Both the position numbers and the translations under genes were made by a program. Below the pieces are notes generated by a model. That model was given only the letters and a program-made list of their open reading frames with translations. It was not told where the DNA came from and ran no database searches. Shown here one piece after another: positions 32,336 to 41,808 of a stretch of 64,000 bases of DNA. The DNA is taken from the NCBI RefSeq assembly GCF_052055485.1, contig NZ_CP197171.1, forward strand, positions 682,001-746,000, given 5' to 3'. This DNA is from Amphibacillus sp052055485 (GTDB lineage Bacteria; Bacillota; Bacilli; Bacillales; Amphibacillaceae). Each line of letters starts with the position of its first letter. Positions within the stretch are counted from its first letter, which is position 1.

Positions 32336-33197
32336 AACTGTAAGGATGTTTACTCAATTTAATTTGTTTTAGATAAGTCGTCACACGTTGATCCTCATCA
32401 ATTGAATATTCAAAACCCATTTTATCTGCCACAAAGCTTGCCGTATCACGAAATAAGTCACCCATTACAAATAGCGCCCGCCAAATACTCTGATACGATC
32501 CATCGCCATAAGTAGAAAGCAGTCTTTCCCAGTTTTCTTTTGAAAGAAACTTTTCTAAATACTTACTAGATTTTCCGATACTCACTGAAAAATCGGTTTC
32601 AATCCCAACTTGCCACTCGAGCATTTTTAATAACATTGGTCGAACATTTTGATTCAAATGGTCTTGCGCATAGAGAATTTCCTTTCGCCATAAACCTTTA
32701 GCAACATATGTTGATACCCACCAGAATTCATTACAGCAATCTGCAAAGTGTTCCACAGTTGGCCTCTTCACCCAATAATCTACATCTGTTGGCAACGGCA
32801 GTACGGGAAGGACATTATCCTTATCTAACAAAATAACCGTCAGCTTATCCTCTTGACAATAGTCATTCTTTTCCTCAATCGGGACAAGCATCAAATCGAT
32901 TCGATTACCATCATTAAACAACATCAAGTAAGAGAATCTACCTCCCAATTCGGGTGGGAACAGCGACATATTTTCAGGTGTTTGCATAATTAGCCGTTCA
33001 CCAAATGTATCGATCCAATCGGGTTGGTCAATAAAAGATTCCATTTCAGTTACCAGATAAACGATATCAAAATCTTGGAACATATCTTTTGGGACATTTG
33101 GATTGGTTCTTGATCCATTCATAACCACGGCACGCACACGTTTATCTTGCTTAGCCACTTCTAAAATCAAATCAAACATTTCCTGCTCAGTACGCAT
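32334..33197 (-). CDS. Aminoglycoside 6-adenylyltransferase-like protein (ANT(6)/AadK-like)
   Basis: The 287-residue protein has the nucleotidyltransferase signature of ANT(6): VVMNGSRTNPNVPKDMFQDF followed by DIVYLV (metal-binding Asp pair) and RIDLMLVP (third Asp). The helical C-terminal domain (VEHFADCCNEFWWVSTYVAK) is typical. Length matches AadK/AadE (about 284-300). Chromosomal copies are common in Bacillaceae and can adenylylate streptomycin, though some are weakly active. GAGGGA lies 7 bases before the ATG. It stands alone. Confidence 0.88.
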   Translation of the reverse strand: MRTEQEMFDLILEVAKQDKRVRAVVMNGSRTNPNVPKDMFQDFDIVYLVTEMESFIDQPDWIDTFGERLIMQTPENMSLFPPELGGRFSYLMLFNDGNRIDLMLVPIEEKNDYCQEDKLTVILLDKDNVLPVLPLPTDVDYWVKRPTVEHFADCCNEFWWVSTYVAKGLWRKEILYAQDHLNQNVRPMLLKMLEWQVGIETDFSVSIGKSSKYLEKFLSKENWERLLSTYGDGSYQSIWRALFVMGDLFRDTASFVADKMGFEYSIDEDQRVTTYLKQIKLSKHPYS

Positions 33198-33270
33198 TTA
33201 TTGATCCCTCTTTTTCATTTAATTAGTTTCATCATAACTAATTAACCAAGCTATTGAAAGAAGATTAACC

Positions 33271-33477
33271 ATAAAACGAAACTTCAATCAGTGGGAGTTG
33301 GACCTACAGGATGTAGGTCATGCATATGTTTCTGGTGGGACGAGTAACCGCAGCAATGTTGTCAGGTTAAGCAAAGTAATCGATCAAGAGGGTGGAACAA
33401 AAAGATTTATTCATGAACAAACAGAATATGGATATAGAGAGCTCCCCTCCGCAGATGAGATGCTTTCCTCTCGATAG
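33271..33477. repeat. Intergenic repeat piece with coding-like tail
   Basis: ATAAAACGAAACTTCAATCA continuing to 33299 recurs at 49895-49923 with a single difference. A 30-base stretch at 33341-33370 (CGAGTAACCGCAGCAATGTT...) recurs exactly, inverted, at 33907-33936. A plus-strand frame ends at 33477 with a protein-like tail (GGTKRFIHEQTEYGYRELPS), but it has no start. The most likely reading is a gene remnant or chance frame joined to repeat sequence. Confidence 0.5.
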
Positions 33478-33711
33478 TTGTGACTTGATCATTTTTTAAT
33501 GGATCTTTTCATCTAAGTTTTTTCATAATTAATAGGGATATTACTCTAAGTAGATATCAGCAACAGCTGAGATGAGATGAACATTCACTAGAAAGTGTGT
33601 GATCCCTTGTTTTTTGAATGATTGAACACGCTCCATTTTGCATGAGAAAGTAGATAATAAAGAAGTTGAGACAAAAAACGAGTAGGTCATTCAGAAATTA
33701 AACCTTATGTA

Positions 33712-33990
33712 ATCAGAGCGTAGGAAATAGACGTAGACTCCTCGAAAATAAAAGGCAATTTTCTTCGTGCGATGTCTCGCTGACGATGCTTTCCTTGTCC
33801 TGTGGGAAAGCGCAGTGTGAAGACCCCGCAGAAAAAGTGTACTTCTTTTTCGAGGAGGCTGAGGACAAGCCCACGGAAAGCGAAGTACATTTCCGAAGCA
33901 GTCGTATTAACCTGACAACATTGCTGCGGTTACTCGCCCTATCGAAACCCGTTGTTGCCCCGAGTTTTACGGACAGTTATCTGTGATAAA
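33712..33990. repeat. Structured Bacillaceae-type intergenic repeat
   Basis: A GC-richer, highly structured block. CCTCGAAAA (33740-33748) pairs with TTTTCGAGG (33847-33855), and TTGTCC near 33795 with GGACAA (33863-33868). The phrase GACCCCGCAG...GAGGAGGCTGAGG...CCCACGGAAAGCGAAGT is one I know as a multicopy intergenic element in many Bacillaceae genomes. Short frames on both strands here are not genes. It occupies most of the 930-base gap between the ANT(6)-like and cupin genes. Confidence 0.65.
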
Positions 33991-34128
33991 ACTTACTACT
34001 CAATAAGGCAAACCGCTATATTAATATTGCCATTTTGTTGTGACAACAGGAAACTATCCAGATTAAGGTACCTTCCCTGGGCCATTTGCATATGGTAATA
34101 CGACTATTTAATTAAGGAGCTGGGGAAC

Positions 34129-34698
34129 ATGCATGATTATCCTTGGATATATCAACAACATCCATATTATTATAATGGAGCCATCTACCCTGACTATAGG
34201 CAACCTATATTTTGGGGAAATGACAATGGAATAGAGTATCGGCACCCGCATAATTATCCATATACTTATGATGACTATATCAATTTAAAAGATTATGGTG
34301 CAAATCCATTTGTTGTCGATATTGAACAGGCAACAGAACAAAACAACACATTCCGCACTGCTCTATGGACAGGAGAAAACCTGCAAGTTACTCTAATGAG
34401 TATTGATGTTGGAGATGATATTGGATTAGAAGTTCATCCTAATGTTGATCAATTCTTACGGATTGAAGCCGGGCAAGGAATTGTTCAAATGGGAGAGACA
34501 AAAGAGCAGTTAAACTTGCAAAGAAGAGTTGATGATGATTCAGCTATCATGGTTCCCGCTGGAACATGGCACAATATCATCAACACTGGAAATCGTCCAC
34601 TTAAGCTTTATTCCATTTACGCACCACCTGAGCACCCGTTTGGTACGATTCATCAAACAAAAAAAATAGCACTTGAAGCTGAAGAGCACGAAGATTAA
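34129..34698 (+). CDS. Cupin-domain protein with Tyr/Pro-rich N-terminus
   Basis: The 189-residue protein has a Tyr-, Pro- and His-rich head (YPWIYQQHPYYYNGAIYPDY) followed by a single cupin barrel (residues about 65-175). Cupin motif 1 is GLEVHPNVDQFLRIEAGQG and motif 2 VPAGTWHNIINTG, with His residues that could bind a metal; motif 1 lacks one usual His. The head resembles Bacillaceae spore-coat or crust-associated cupins, so a spore role is possible. AAGGAGCTGG precedes the ATG. Followed by a hairpin at 34713-34753. Confidence 0.75.
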   Translation: MHDYPWIYQQHPYYYNGAIYPDYRQPIFWGNDNGIEYRHPHNYPYTYDDYINLKDYGANPFVVDIEQATEQNNTFRTALWTGENLQVTLMSIDVGDDIGLEVHPNVDQFLRIEAGQGIVQMGETKEQLNLQRRVDDDSAIMVPAGTWHNIINTGNRPLKLYSIYAPPEHPFGTIHQTKKIALEAEEHED

Positions 34699-34712
34699 AG
34701 ATTATTGATCAC

Positions 34713-34753
34713 AAACGGCTTGAATACCTTAAGAAACAAGGATCAAGCCGTTT
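34713..34753. terminator. Hairpin between convergent cupin and DUF624 genes
   Basis: AAACGGCTTGA (34713-34723) and TCAAGCCGTTT (34743-34753) form a perfect 11-bp stem with a 19-base loop. It can serve both convergent genes. Confidence 0.65.
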
Positions 34754-34786
34754 AGTATCACTATATAATATGGCTCGCTAATTCAA

Positions 34787-35479
34787 TTATTGACTACTTT
34801 TGGTATCAGGCTTAATTTTTAAAGAAAATCGATAAAAAGACAGAAACGAGATAAAAGCACTAACTGACCCAATTAACAATGGCAATAGAAATAAGAAACT
34901 TGAGGTAGCTAAGAAAAGTAGGATGAAAAGAGTGAGTAGAATACTGCAAAATGATAGCGGACTCCCGATTGTTATCAAAAGTGAGTTTTTGAATCGGTCC
35001 TTCATTTTCATATAGTAATGAACACTTATTGAAAAATAATTTACATTGAAAACAATTAGCATCATGCCAATAATCAACATTATAAGCGCCATCACATTAC
35101 TTTCTTTACTGAAATAAATAAAATCAATCAGCCAAACAAGCCAGATAATAATCCAAATAAAACCAGAAATAAGACTCTTGAAATAGTTTTCCTTCAAATA
35201 ATGAAAATAAGTCTTAATTAAAGACTGAATTTCCTTCTTAATGACCCAAGCGCGAACAGTCGCAAACATAGCCATCGTACTTGGAAAAAACAATAATGGA
35301 ACTAATATAATTAATGGTAGGACATGCATGATCCGCCCTGCATCAACCATGATTGTATTTACTAAAACAAGCCCAACTGGAATATTAATGATAAACCAAA
35401 TAAAATTAACAATGACAAATCTCATTAGCCATTCTGTTAAAGAGTATAAGCTGTGCATGACACTTGAGTAATCTTGCAT
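34787..35479 (-). CDS. DUF624 (YesL-like) membrane protein
   Basis: The 230-residue protein has about five to six hydrophobic helices and the family pattern NFIWFIINIPVGLVL near the start and ATVRAWVIKKEI in the first loop, typical of DUF624/YesL proteins. These are usually encoded beside carbohydrate ABC transporters; here the closest is the sialic-type operon, which starts about 8.8 kb away, so this one is isolated. AGGAGG lies 8 bases before the ATG. Role unknown; membrane location. A second member is at 61993-62604. Confidence 0.82.
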   Translation of the reverse strand: MQDYSSVMHSLYSLTEWLMRFVIVNFIWFIINIPVGLVLVNTIMVDAGRIMHVLPLIILVPLLFFPSTMAMFATVRAWVIKKEIQSLIKTYFHYLKENYFKSLISGFIWIIIWLVWLIDFIYFSKESNVMALIMLIIGMMLIVFNVNYFSISVHYYMKMKDRFKNSLLITIGSPLSFCSILLTLFILLFLATSSFLFLLPLLIGSVSAFISFLSFYRFSLKIKPDTKSSQ

Positions 35480-35620
35480 TTTTTCATCCTCCTACTGAAC
35501 CCATCTATTTTTCCATCAATATAAAATATTCGGAATAACTTGGTTCAACAGATTCACTTGACTAAAGCTCTAGATAACGATGAGTCCAAAGAAAGTGCAC
35601 AATCAGCTGAATTGAGCACA

Positions 35621-37291
35621 TTATATAAATTCATACATCATAACACCTTGATTAACTTTTGAAATAAATAATCGTTTATTATAGTTTGAATTTTCAGTTG
35701 GGAAATCCTCGCGAAAGTGTGCGCCTCGACTTTCTTTTCGTTTCAACATCGTATTAAGTAGTATTTCGGAAAGCTTTAAAAAGTTATTTGTTTTGATGAC
35801 TAATTTTCTATTCTGTTTATTCATCATGAGTTGGGCGAATGGAAATGATCGCTCTAATTCCTTTACTTTAGTTAAAGCCTGTAATAAACCTTCCTCAGTC
35901 CGTACAACATTTCCTTCATACCACATGATTTCTCTTATCTGTTCAAGCACTTGTCTCGCTATATCTGTATTTGCATGATTTGAGGTTGTATTCTTTCCAA
36001 TAAAAGTTTGCAAGTGATCCATTACTTCATGCTGACTCATTTCATATCTTTCAATCGTTTGTAAATAGTCGTTACAATGGTTAGCTACTCGATAACCAAA
36101 TACAAGACAAGCACCTGTAGAATTCCCGCCTAACCTATTGGCACCTTCAATATTTGATGTAAGTTCTCCTAACGCATATAAACCGTCAATTCCCGTTTTG
36201 CCATGAACATCAATATGAACCCCGCCATTGCTTGCATGTGCGAATGGAGCAATCTTAATCTCATTCGTTCTAAAATCAATATTCATTGACTTTAACCAAT
36301 CTAAATAAACCGTGTAAAATTCTTCCTTATGATCATATAAATGCTTATCAAAGAGTAAAGTAAACCCGTTCTCATTCCTAGATTTAATAATGTTTTTCAT
36401 AATCGCTATATCAAAATACTTCGACTCTAATGTATGAGTAAAAGGTCCATGTCCACTTCTAATTGAGAGACATTCTTGCCTAGTTAATCCTTTGGGCAAA
36501 TATTCATCAAGTAAGCTTTTGCCTTTTTGGCCGACAACATCTTGACAATAGGTTAGCGTTTGTTCACCGAATAATGTTTTATAGCGTGGTGAAGTAATAC
36601 CTGGGATGAACTGAATAAATTCCATATTTACCAATTTCGCTCCTGCTTCAAGTGCCAATATATGCCCTGAGCCATCAACATCACTTGGATTGAGATTATG
36701 TTTATAAATATTCCCAAATCCACCTGTAGCTAGAATAACAGACTTACATTCTACAAGAACAAATTCATTGTTTGGATCTAATAATAATACACCAACGATT
36801 CGATGATCTCGTTTGATTAACGAGAAACAAGTTGTTTTCTCCATTAATGTTAGGTTCTGATATCTTGTTAAAATTTCGTTAATATTTTTTCGAATTTTTC
36901 CCCAATCACTAATTAAGTAGATATCCCTTGGGTGCCTAGCAAAACATGCTTTTCTTTTACCAGTTAACTTTTTAGCTTCAATACCGATATCCCTATAATC
37001 AAATACTCTTTGCGGAATTTCATTTACATAAGTTTCAGCCAGATCTGCTTGATGCATCCCTCGACTCATCTCTTCAATATCTTCTAAAAATACTGCTTTA
37101 TCTTGCTCATCTCGAGTGACCTGTGTACCCAGAGAAGCTTTTAATGGGTAAAAACTTGATCCAGAAGCTAAATTTGTTTTCGAAATTAATAATACTTGAT
37201 TACCTTTATCCGCCAAATCTTGACTCGCTTTAATTCCTGAAAGTCCGCTTCCGACAACTACGACATCTGTTGTTAACTTCCGATCAATCAA
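35621..37291 (-). CDS. FAD-dependent dehydrogenase of the SdhA/FrdA/aspartate-oxidase superfamily
   Basis: The 556-residue flavoprotein starts IDRKLTTDVVVVGSGLSGIK, with the GxGxxG dinucleotide-binding loop. It continues with ATGGFGNIYKHNLNPSDVDG and the family signature NGGVHIDVHGKTGIDGLYAL, GELTSNIEGANRLGGNSTGA. A C-terminal helical domain like that of aspartate oxidase or succinate dehydrogenase follows. ATG 37318 is possible, but AGGAGG lies 7 bases before TTG 37291, which gives the normal family N-terminus. The gene is last in the leftward sialic-type operon, about 90 bases after the RpiR gene. A partner iron-sulfur subunit is not seen. The substrate is unknown. Confidence 0.8.
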   Translation of the reverse strand: MIDRKLTTDVVVVGSGLSGIKASQDLADKGNQVLLISKTNLASGSSFYPLKASLGTQVTRDEQDKAVFLEDIEEMSRGMHQADLAETYVNEIPQRVFDYRDIGIEAKKLTGKRKACFARHPRDIYLISDWGKIRKNINEILTRYQNLTLMEKTTCFSLIKRDHRIVGVLLLDPNNEFVLVECKSVILATGGFGNIYKHNLNPSDVDGSGHILALEAGAKLVNMEFIQFIPGITSPRYKTLFGEQTLTYCQDVVGQKGKSLLDEYLPKGLTRQECLSIRSGHGPFTHTLESKYFDIAIMKNIIKSRNENGFTLLFDKHLYDHKEEFYTVYLDWLKSMNIDFRTNEIKIAPFAHASNGGVHIDVHGKTGIDGLYALGELTSNIEGANRLGGNSTGACLVFGYRVANHCNDYLQTIERYEMSQHEVMDHLQTFIGKNTTSNHANTDIARQVLEQIREIMWYEGNVVRTEEGLLQALTKVKELERSFPFAQLMMNKQNRKLVIKTNNFLKLSEILLNTMLKRKESRGAHFREDFPTENSNYNKRLFISKVNQGVMMYEFI

Positions 37292-37381
37292 AAGGACTCC
37301 TCCTAATAAATGGTTCATCCACGTACTTGGTCATAAATATAATCTTTACTACTTCTTCTATATCCTTACATCTCAAATGAA

Positions 37382-38233
37382 TTAAACTAACTTTTCAATA
37401 ACTGCTTTTGCAGTTAATTCCTTATTTTCTGCTGACACTTGATGTGTCATTTTAAAATACTCAGAATACAACAAATCTAGTAAATATAATTGCGATATCT
37501 TAACTGATAAACTTCCGCCTTGTAGAGGTCCCTCGTTCGCCCCACTTAATAGGGTAATATCAGCATAATTAGACAAAGGTGACTTCATGAACCGAGTTAT
37601 TGCAATAACCTTTGCTCCTCTTTCATGAGCAGCTTTAGCGCTCGCTATTGTATCAATCGTTGAACCAGAATACGATATAAATACACCGACATCATTTTCA
37701 GTCATTAATGAGGCAGACATTATTTGTAAATGCGAGTCCATTGAACACTCTGTCTTATTTGTAATTCTCATAAACTTACTTTTTGCTTCCATAGCTGTGA
37801 TAAGCGATGAACCCACACCAAAAAAGTAAATACGATTAGCATTTTTAAATAATTCAATTGTTCTAACGATGTCTGCTTCTTTTATTAAATTGTAGGTCTC
37901 TTCAAGAGCATCTTTATTTGAAACCAATAACTTTTGAGCAAGTTCACCTGTTGAATCCTGCATTGAAATTTCATTTGAAAGGTGTGGCGTTTTGTTGTTA
38001 AGTTCAATAGTGTGTGCGAGTTTAATTTTTAATTCCTGATAACCTTTTAAATCAATGCTTTTGCAAAATCGAAATATACTAGATTCTCCCACACCACTAG
38101 CATCTGCAAGATCAGTTATAGACATATAAATAACATCACTTTTATGATTTAAAATATAATCAGCAACTTTTTTTTCCGTTTTACTAAATGAATTATAGCT
38201 CGCTTTTATTTTTGAAAATAGATCAACTTGCAT
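37382..38233 (-). CDS. RpiR/MurR-family regulator with SIS domain
   Basis: The 283-residue protein has an N-terminal HTH_6 domain (SKTEKKVADYILNHKSDVIY, then ITDLADASGVGESSIFRFCK) and a C-terminal SIS sugar-phosphate domain (about residues 125-265; FFGVGSSLITAMEAKSKFMR, SYSGSTIDTIASAKAAHERG). In sialic-acid operons RpiR proteins commonly sense an amino-sugar phosphate such as ManNAc-6-P. ATG 38233 lies 7 bases after GGGAGG; a GTG one codon earlier is too close. It probably regulates this operon. Confidence 0.9.
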   Translation of the reverse strand: MQVDLFSKIKASYNSFSKTEKKVADYILNHKSDVIYMSITDLADASGVGESSIFRFCKSIDLKGYQELKIKLAHTIELNNKTPHLSNEISMQDSTGELAQKLLVSNKDALEETYNLIKEADIVRTIELFKNANRIYFFGVGSSLITAMEAKSKFMRITNKTECSMDSHLQIMSASLMTENDVGVFISYSGSTIDTIASAKAAHERGAKVIAITRFMKSPLSNYADITLLSGANEGPLQGGSLSVKISQLYLLDLLYSEYFKMTHQVSAENKELTAKAVIEKLV

Positions 38234-38294
38234 CACTTTACCTCCCTGTGTTGATAAAATTAAATATATTCATAGGTGTATGAAGACAACTGCA

Positions 38295-39176
38295 TTATTG
38301 ATGTAATGAAATTGCGCCGTATAGACCTGCCTGATTCCCAAGTGTAGCTTTAATAATTCTCACTTTTGAAAAAGAGCTCATAACCTGTTCAGTTACTTTC
38401 ATTGATATCATATCTATAACTCTTCTTTGTTCCATTACACCTCCACCGATCAAGATTGTTCGGGGATTAAAAATATGGATAAGCGAGACAAGCCCTGCAA
38501 CAACTTGATTAATCCAGTCTTCTAAAATGTTCAGTAGTTCTTCATTTCCTTGATTGATTTTATTAAATAAAATTCGGCCATTTATACATGTATGATCAAC
38601 TTGCTGAGCTTTATTAACAAGAGCTGTCGTCGAAGCAGTATCCTCATAAAACTCAAATAACCCTTTATTCAATTGATGACCTTGTGTAACCATATGACCA
38701 AACTCACCTGCAACACCATCAAATCCTTTGTATAACTTTGAATCTTGTATAATTGCCCCGCCAATTCCAGTCCCATATGTTAAACAGAGAAAATCAGTTA
38801 ATCCTTGTGCAGCACCAAAGTATAGTTCACCTAACGCAGCTGCATTTACATCATTTTCAACCTTTACTGGAACCTGAAATCTATCTTAAATGATATCTTT
38901 TATCTTTAATCCAGTATAGTAAGGGATATTTTTATTCGCAAAAATAATCGAGCCATCTTCACTGTCTACTTGACCCGCTGTACTTATACCAATTGCATCA
39001 AGCATCTCATACTTAGCTATATTAGTCATTAAATTCTTAATGATATACTCTCCACCTAATTGACTGTTGGTGTCATATTCATTCAATTCTTGAATATGAC
39101 CCTTTTCATCGGATATACACGTTTTGATTTTTGTTCCTCCGATATCGGCTGCAAATATCTTCAACTTGATCACCAT
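38295..39176 (-). pseudogene. ROK-family sugar kinase (NanK-like) with in-frame stop
   Basis: The frame reads as one ROK kinase: IFAADIGGTKIKTCISDEKG (ATP-binding start), IGISTAGQVD, then at 38886-38888 a TAA stop, and in the same frame PVKVENDVNAAALGELYFGA and YGTGIGGAIIQ, to the end at 38295. A single nonsense change between KDII and DRFQ explains the break. An active kinase would need readthrough; an internal restart would lack the ATP-binding residues. The zinc-binding CxCGxxGC motif after GEFGHM is also absent, as in some NanK proteins. In context it should phosphorylate N-acetylmannosamine. A TTG at 39164 is an alternative start. Confidence 0.85.
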
Positions 39177-39257
39177 CCAAACTCTAGTTATCCACTATCA
39201 TTTAATATATTGAACAGTAAATCCCATGCTGCTATTGTGAAATTTAATCTTTGTTAT

Positions 39258-39956
39258 TTAATAGTAATCTGTTATCGCATTTACAAAACGTTTTGTAATT
39301 TCCATGGGTCTAGTAATAGCGGTACCGACAACCGCTGTATGAACACCTAGTTGAAATACTTGTTTTAATTGGGTTGGAGTTGATATTCCACCTTCTGCAA
39401 TCACAGGAACATGACTATGTTTAACAATTTTTTCAATTAATTTTAAATTAGGTAAATCATTTTCTAATGTATAAGAGGTATACCCATTTAATGTGGTTCC
39501 CACACAATCAAAGCCTAGCTCTATTGCAGACATAGTCTCTTCATAGGTTGAACAGTCTGCCATATATAATTGATCAGGATACCTTTCCTTTATTTCAGGA
39601 AAAATCTCCTTAATTGTTTTCCCATCAGGTCTAACACGTTTAGTAGCATCTAAGGCAATTATATCAACACCTTCTGAATAAAGAAGCCCTATTTCCTTCA
39701 TCGTTGGTGTGATAAAAACATCTGAATCTTGATAAACTTTTTTAATTATACCTATAATTGGCAAATCAACATTCTTTTTGATTTCCGAAATATCTTCTAC
39801 ACTGTTTGCCCGAATACCCCCTGCATCAGCCAACATAGCTGCTTTTGCCATTCTTCCCATAATAAATGGGCTATGCAGCGGTTCGTCAGACAATGCTTGA
39901 CATGAAACAATGAGTTTTCCTTTTATACTATCAAATACATTTTCATTATTGTTCAA
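39258..39956 (-). CDS. nanE: N-acetylmannosamine-6-phosphate 2-epimerase
   Basis: A TIM-barrel protein of about 232 residues with NanE signatures: GKLIVSCQALSDEPLHSPFI, AGGIRANSVEDISEI, GIIKKVYQDSDVFITPT, the segment VDIIALDATKRVRPDGKT and IAEGGISTPTQLKQVFQLGV. It converts ManNAc-6-P to GlcNAc-6-P. The frame opens with TTG 39965, but AGGAG sits 9 bases before TTG 39956. It lies between the permease gene and the ROK kinase in one leftward operon. The nagA and nagB genes that complete the pathway are not in this window. Confidence 0.92.
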   Translation of the reverse strand: MNNNENVFDSIKGKLIVSCQALSDEPLHSPFIMGRMAKAAMLADAGGIRANSVEDISEIKKNVDLPIIGIIKKVYQDSDVFITPTMKEIGLLYSEGVDIIALDATKRVRPDGKTIKEIFPEIKERYPDQLYMADCSTYEETMSAIELGFDCVGTTLNGYTSYTLENDLPNLKLIEKIVKHSHVPVIAEGGISTPTQLKQVFQLGVHTAVVGTAITRPMEITKRFVNAITDYY

Positions 39957-40001
39957 TCCAACCAACTCCTAGTTGCAATATAACGATTACATGATTATCA
40001 T

Positions 40002-40844
40002 TTATTCTTTTACTGCCCCTGCAGATATGCCTTTTGTAAAATAACTCTGGAAAAATGCAAATACTAAGAGCATAGGTATCGCAGCTACAACAGCACCGGC
40101 CATTTTATAACCAAAGTTAGGATTTAAATCTTGCATTAATGTAGCTATACCGACTTGTAATGTCTTCACTTGGTTTTCTTGTCCGACAACCAATTGCCAT
40201 AAATAGTCATTCCATACTTGGACAAAATACAGAATAAATAATGCTCCAATACCTGGTTTTACAATAGGTAACATAATTTGTGAAAACGTTCGTAGTTCAC
40301 TTGCCCCATCAATTCTTGCTGCTTCTCGTAATGAGTTGGGAATTTGATCAAAAAACCCTTTTAGCATAAACACACCAAATGCAACAGCCACATTTGGCCA
40401 AATCATTCCATTTATTGAATTTACCCAGCCAAGCTGATCAATTACTCTAAATAATGGAACAATAATAATCTCTTTTGGAATCATTAAACTTGAAACAAAA
40501 GCAATAAAAATGAAATTTTTCCCTTTAAAATGTAATTTTGAAAAAGCATAGGCTGCTAATGAACTTACAATAATTAATGCTACTGTAGCGACAAGAGCAA
40601 CTATTACACTATTGAAACCCCATCTAAAGGCTGGCTGATTATTAAAGAGTTCAATATAATTATTTAATGTAAATGTCTTTGGGAACCAATCTGGCGGCAT
40701 TTTAACTATATCAGCACTGTTCTTAAATGAACTTGTGAAGAGCCAATATAAAGGGAACAAACTAAGACCCGCAAATAGCACAACAACAAGATTAGAAAAT
40801 ATATCATATTTATCTTTTGGTATACGTCTTCTTCCTTCTGCCAT
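40002..40844 (-). CDS. CUT1 carbohydrate ABC transporter permease (MalG-like)
   Basis: The 280-residue inner-membrane protein has six predicted helices and the EAA loop AARIDGASELRTFSQIMLPI near residue 195, which contacts the ATPase. The C-terminal pair FQSYFTKGISAGAVKE is typical of MalG-type subunits. AGGAGGG precedes the ATG and the upstream permease ends 11 bases earlier. With the other permease and the lipoprotein it forms an importer; the ATPase is not in the operon and is probably a shared MsmX-like protein. Sialic acid or a related amino sugar is the likely substrate from context. Confidence 0.9.
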   Translation of the reverse strand: MAEGRRRIPKDKYDIFSNLVVVLFAGLSLFPLYWLFTSSFKNSADIVKMPPDWFPKTFTLNNYIELFNNQPAFRWGFNSVIVALVATVALIIVSSLAAYAFSKLHFKGKNFIFIAFVSSLMIPKEIIIVPLFRVIDQLGWVNSINGMIWPNVAVAFGVFMLKGFFDQIPNSLREAARIDGASELRTFSQIMLPIVKPGIGALFILYFVQVWNDYLWQLVVGQENQVKTLQVGIATLMQDLNPNFGYKMAGAVVAAIPMLLVFAFFQSYFTKGISAGAVKE

Positions 40845-40855
40845 TTCAATCCCTC

Positions 40856-41728
40856 CTAGTCTTCTTTAACCAATGCTCTTAGTTGTGGAAGTGAAATAAC
40901 AAGTGCTATGATCAGCATAATCACTCCTACCGCTGAGGCTATACCTAGTCGATTGTATCTAAAGGCATTATTATATAAGAAGTACATTAGTGTTGTGGAC
41001 GCATTATTTGGTCCACCACCTGTCAATAGTTGAATAACAATAAATATTTTTAGAACGTTAATAATATTCAAAATGGTAATATAGACTGTTGTTCCTTTAA
41101 TACTAGGAATTAGAATTTTAAAGATAACCTGTAATCTATTTGCTCCATCAACTTCTGCCGCTTCAAACAGGGATTTAGGAACACCAATCATCGCAGCAAC
41201 GTAAAGAATGATTGCCTGCCCGACATTACCCGCAAATGTGACCAATATAATAACAGGAAGAACCGCTGCCTTATTTCCCAACAAGTTTAAATGATCAAAT
41301 CCCATCTCCCTGCCTAAGTATGGGATTAACCCATTAGCGGGATTTAACAGAAAACTCCAAACCATACTCATAACAACCATTGATACCATAACAGGAATAT
41401 AATAGCTTCCTCGAATGACAGAAACATATCTAGCATTTTTATCAAAAATAGCTGATGCAACAAATAAAGCAAACACGACCGTTAAGGTTACAATTGCAAC
41501 AACAAATATAACTGTATTAATGGTTGCCTGAATAAAAACCGGATCACTAAATAGTTGTTTATAATTATCAAGACCAACAAAAGTATTACCTTGATAATTC
41601 ACATCAAACAAACTTAGACGAATTCCTTCAAAAATGGGATACAACATAAATACAAAGAAAAGTAACATTTGAGGGGCAATAAATAAATATCCCGTGAGAT
41701 TATCTTTAAATGTGCGGCTTCGTTTCAT
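40856..41728 (-). CDS. CUT1 carbohydrate ABC transporter permease (MalF-like)
   Basis: The 290-residue protein has six helices and the EAA loop AAEVDGANRLQVIFKILIPS. The N-terminus (RSRTFKDNLTGYLFIAPQML) is typical of UgpA/MalF-type partners. It is encoded between the binding lipoprotein and the MalG-type permease. The ribosome site (GAGG) is weaker than that of its neighbours. Confidence 0.9.
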   Translation of the reverse strand: MKRSRTFKDNLTGYLFIAPQMLLFFVFMLYPIFEGIRLSLFDVNYQGNTFVGLDNYKQLFSDPVFIQATINTVIFVVAIVTLTVVFALFVASAIFDKNARYVSVIRGSYYIPVMVSMVVMSMVWSFLLNPANGLIPYLGREMGFDHLNLLGNKAAVLPVIILVTFAGNVGQAIILYVAAMIGVPKSLFEAAEVDGANRLQVIFKILIPSIKGTTVYITILNIINVLKIFIVIQLLTGGGPNNASTTLMYFLYNNAFRYNRLGIASAVGVIMLIIALVISLPQLRALVKED

Positions 41729-41808
41729 TAATCTCTAACCTCATTTCTTTAACTAATAGCAAGCCCCTAAAAATAAGGGACTTGCTCTCTAGCCTAATGA
41801 TCTTCATC

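Noticed and set aside
33705..33986. Two short frames of 61 and 66 residues on opposite strands
   Set aside because: Both lie inside the structured intergenic repeat and have no protein-like pattern or ribosome site.
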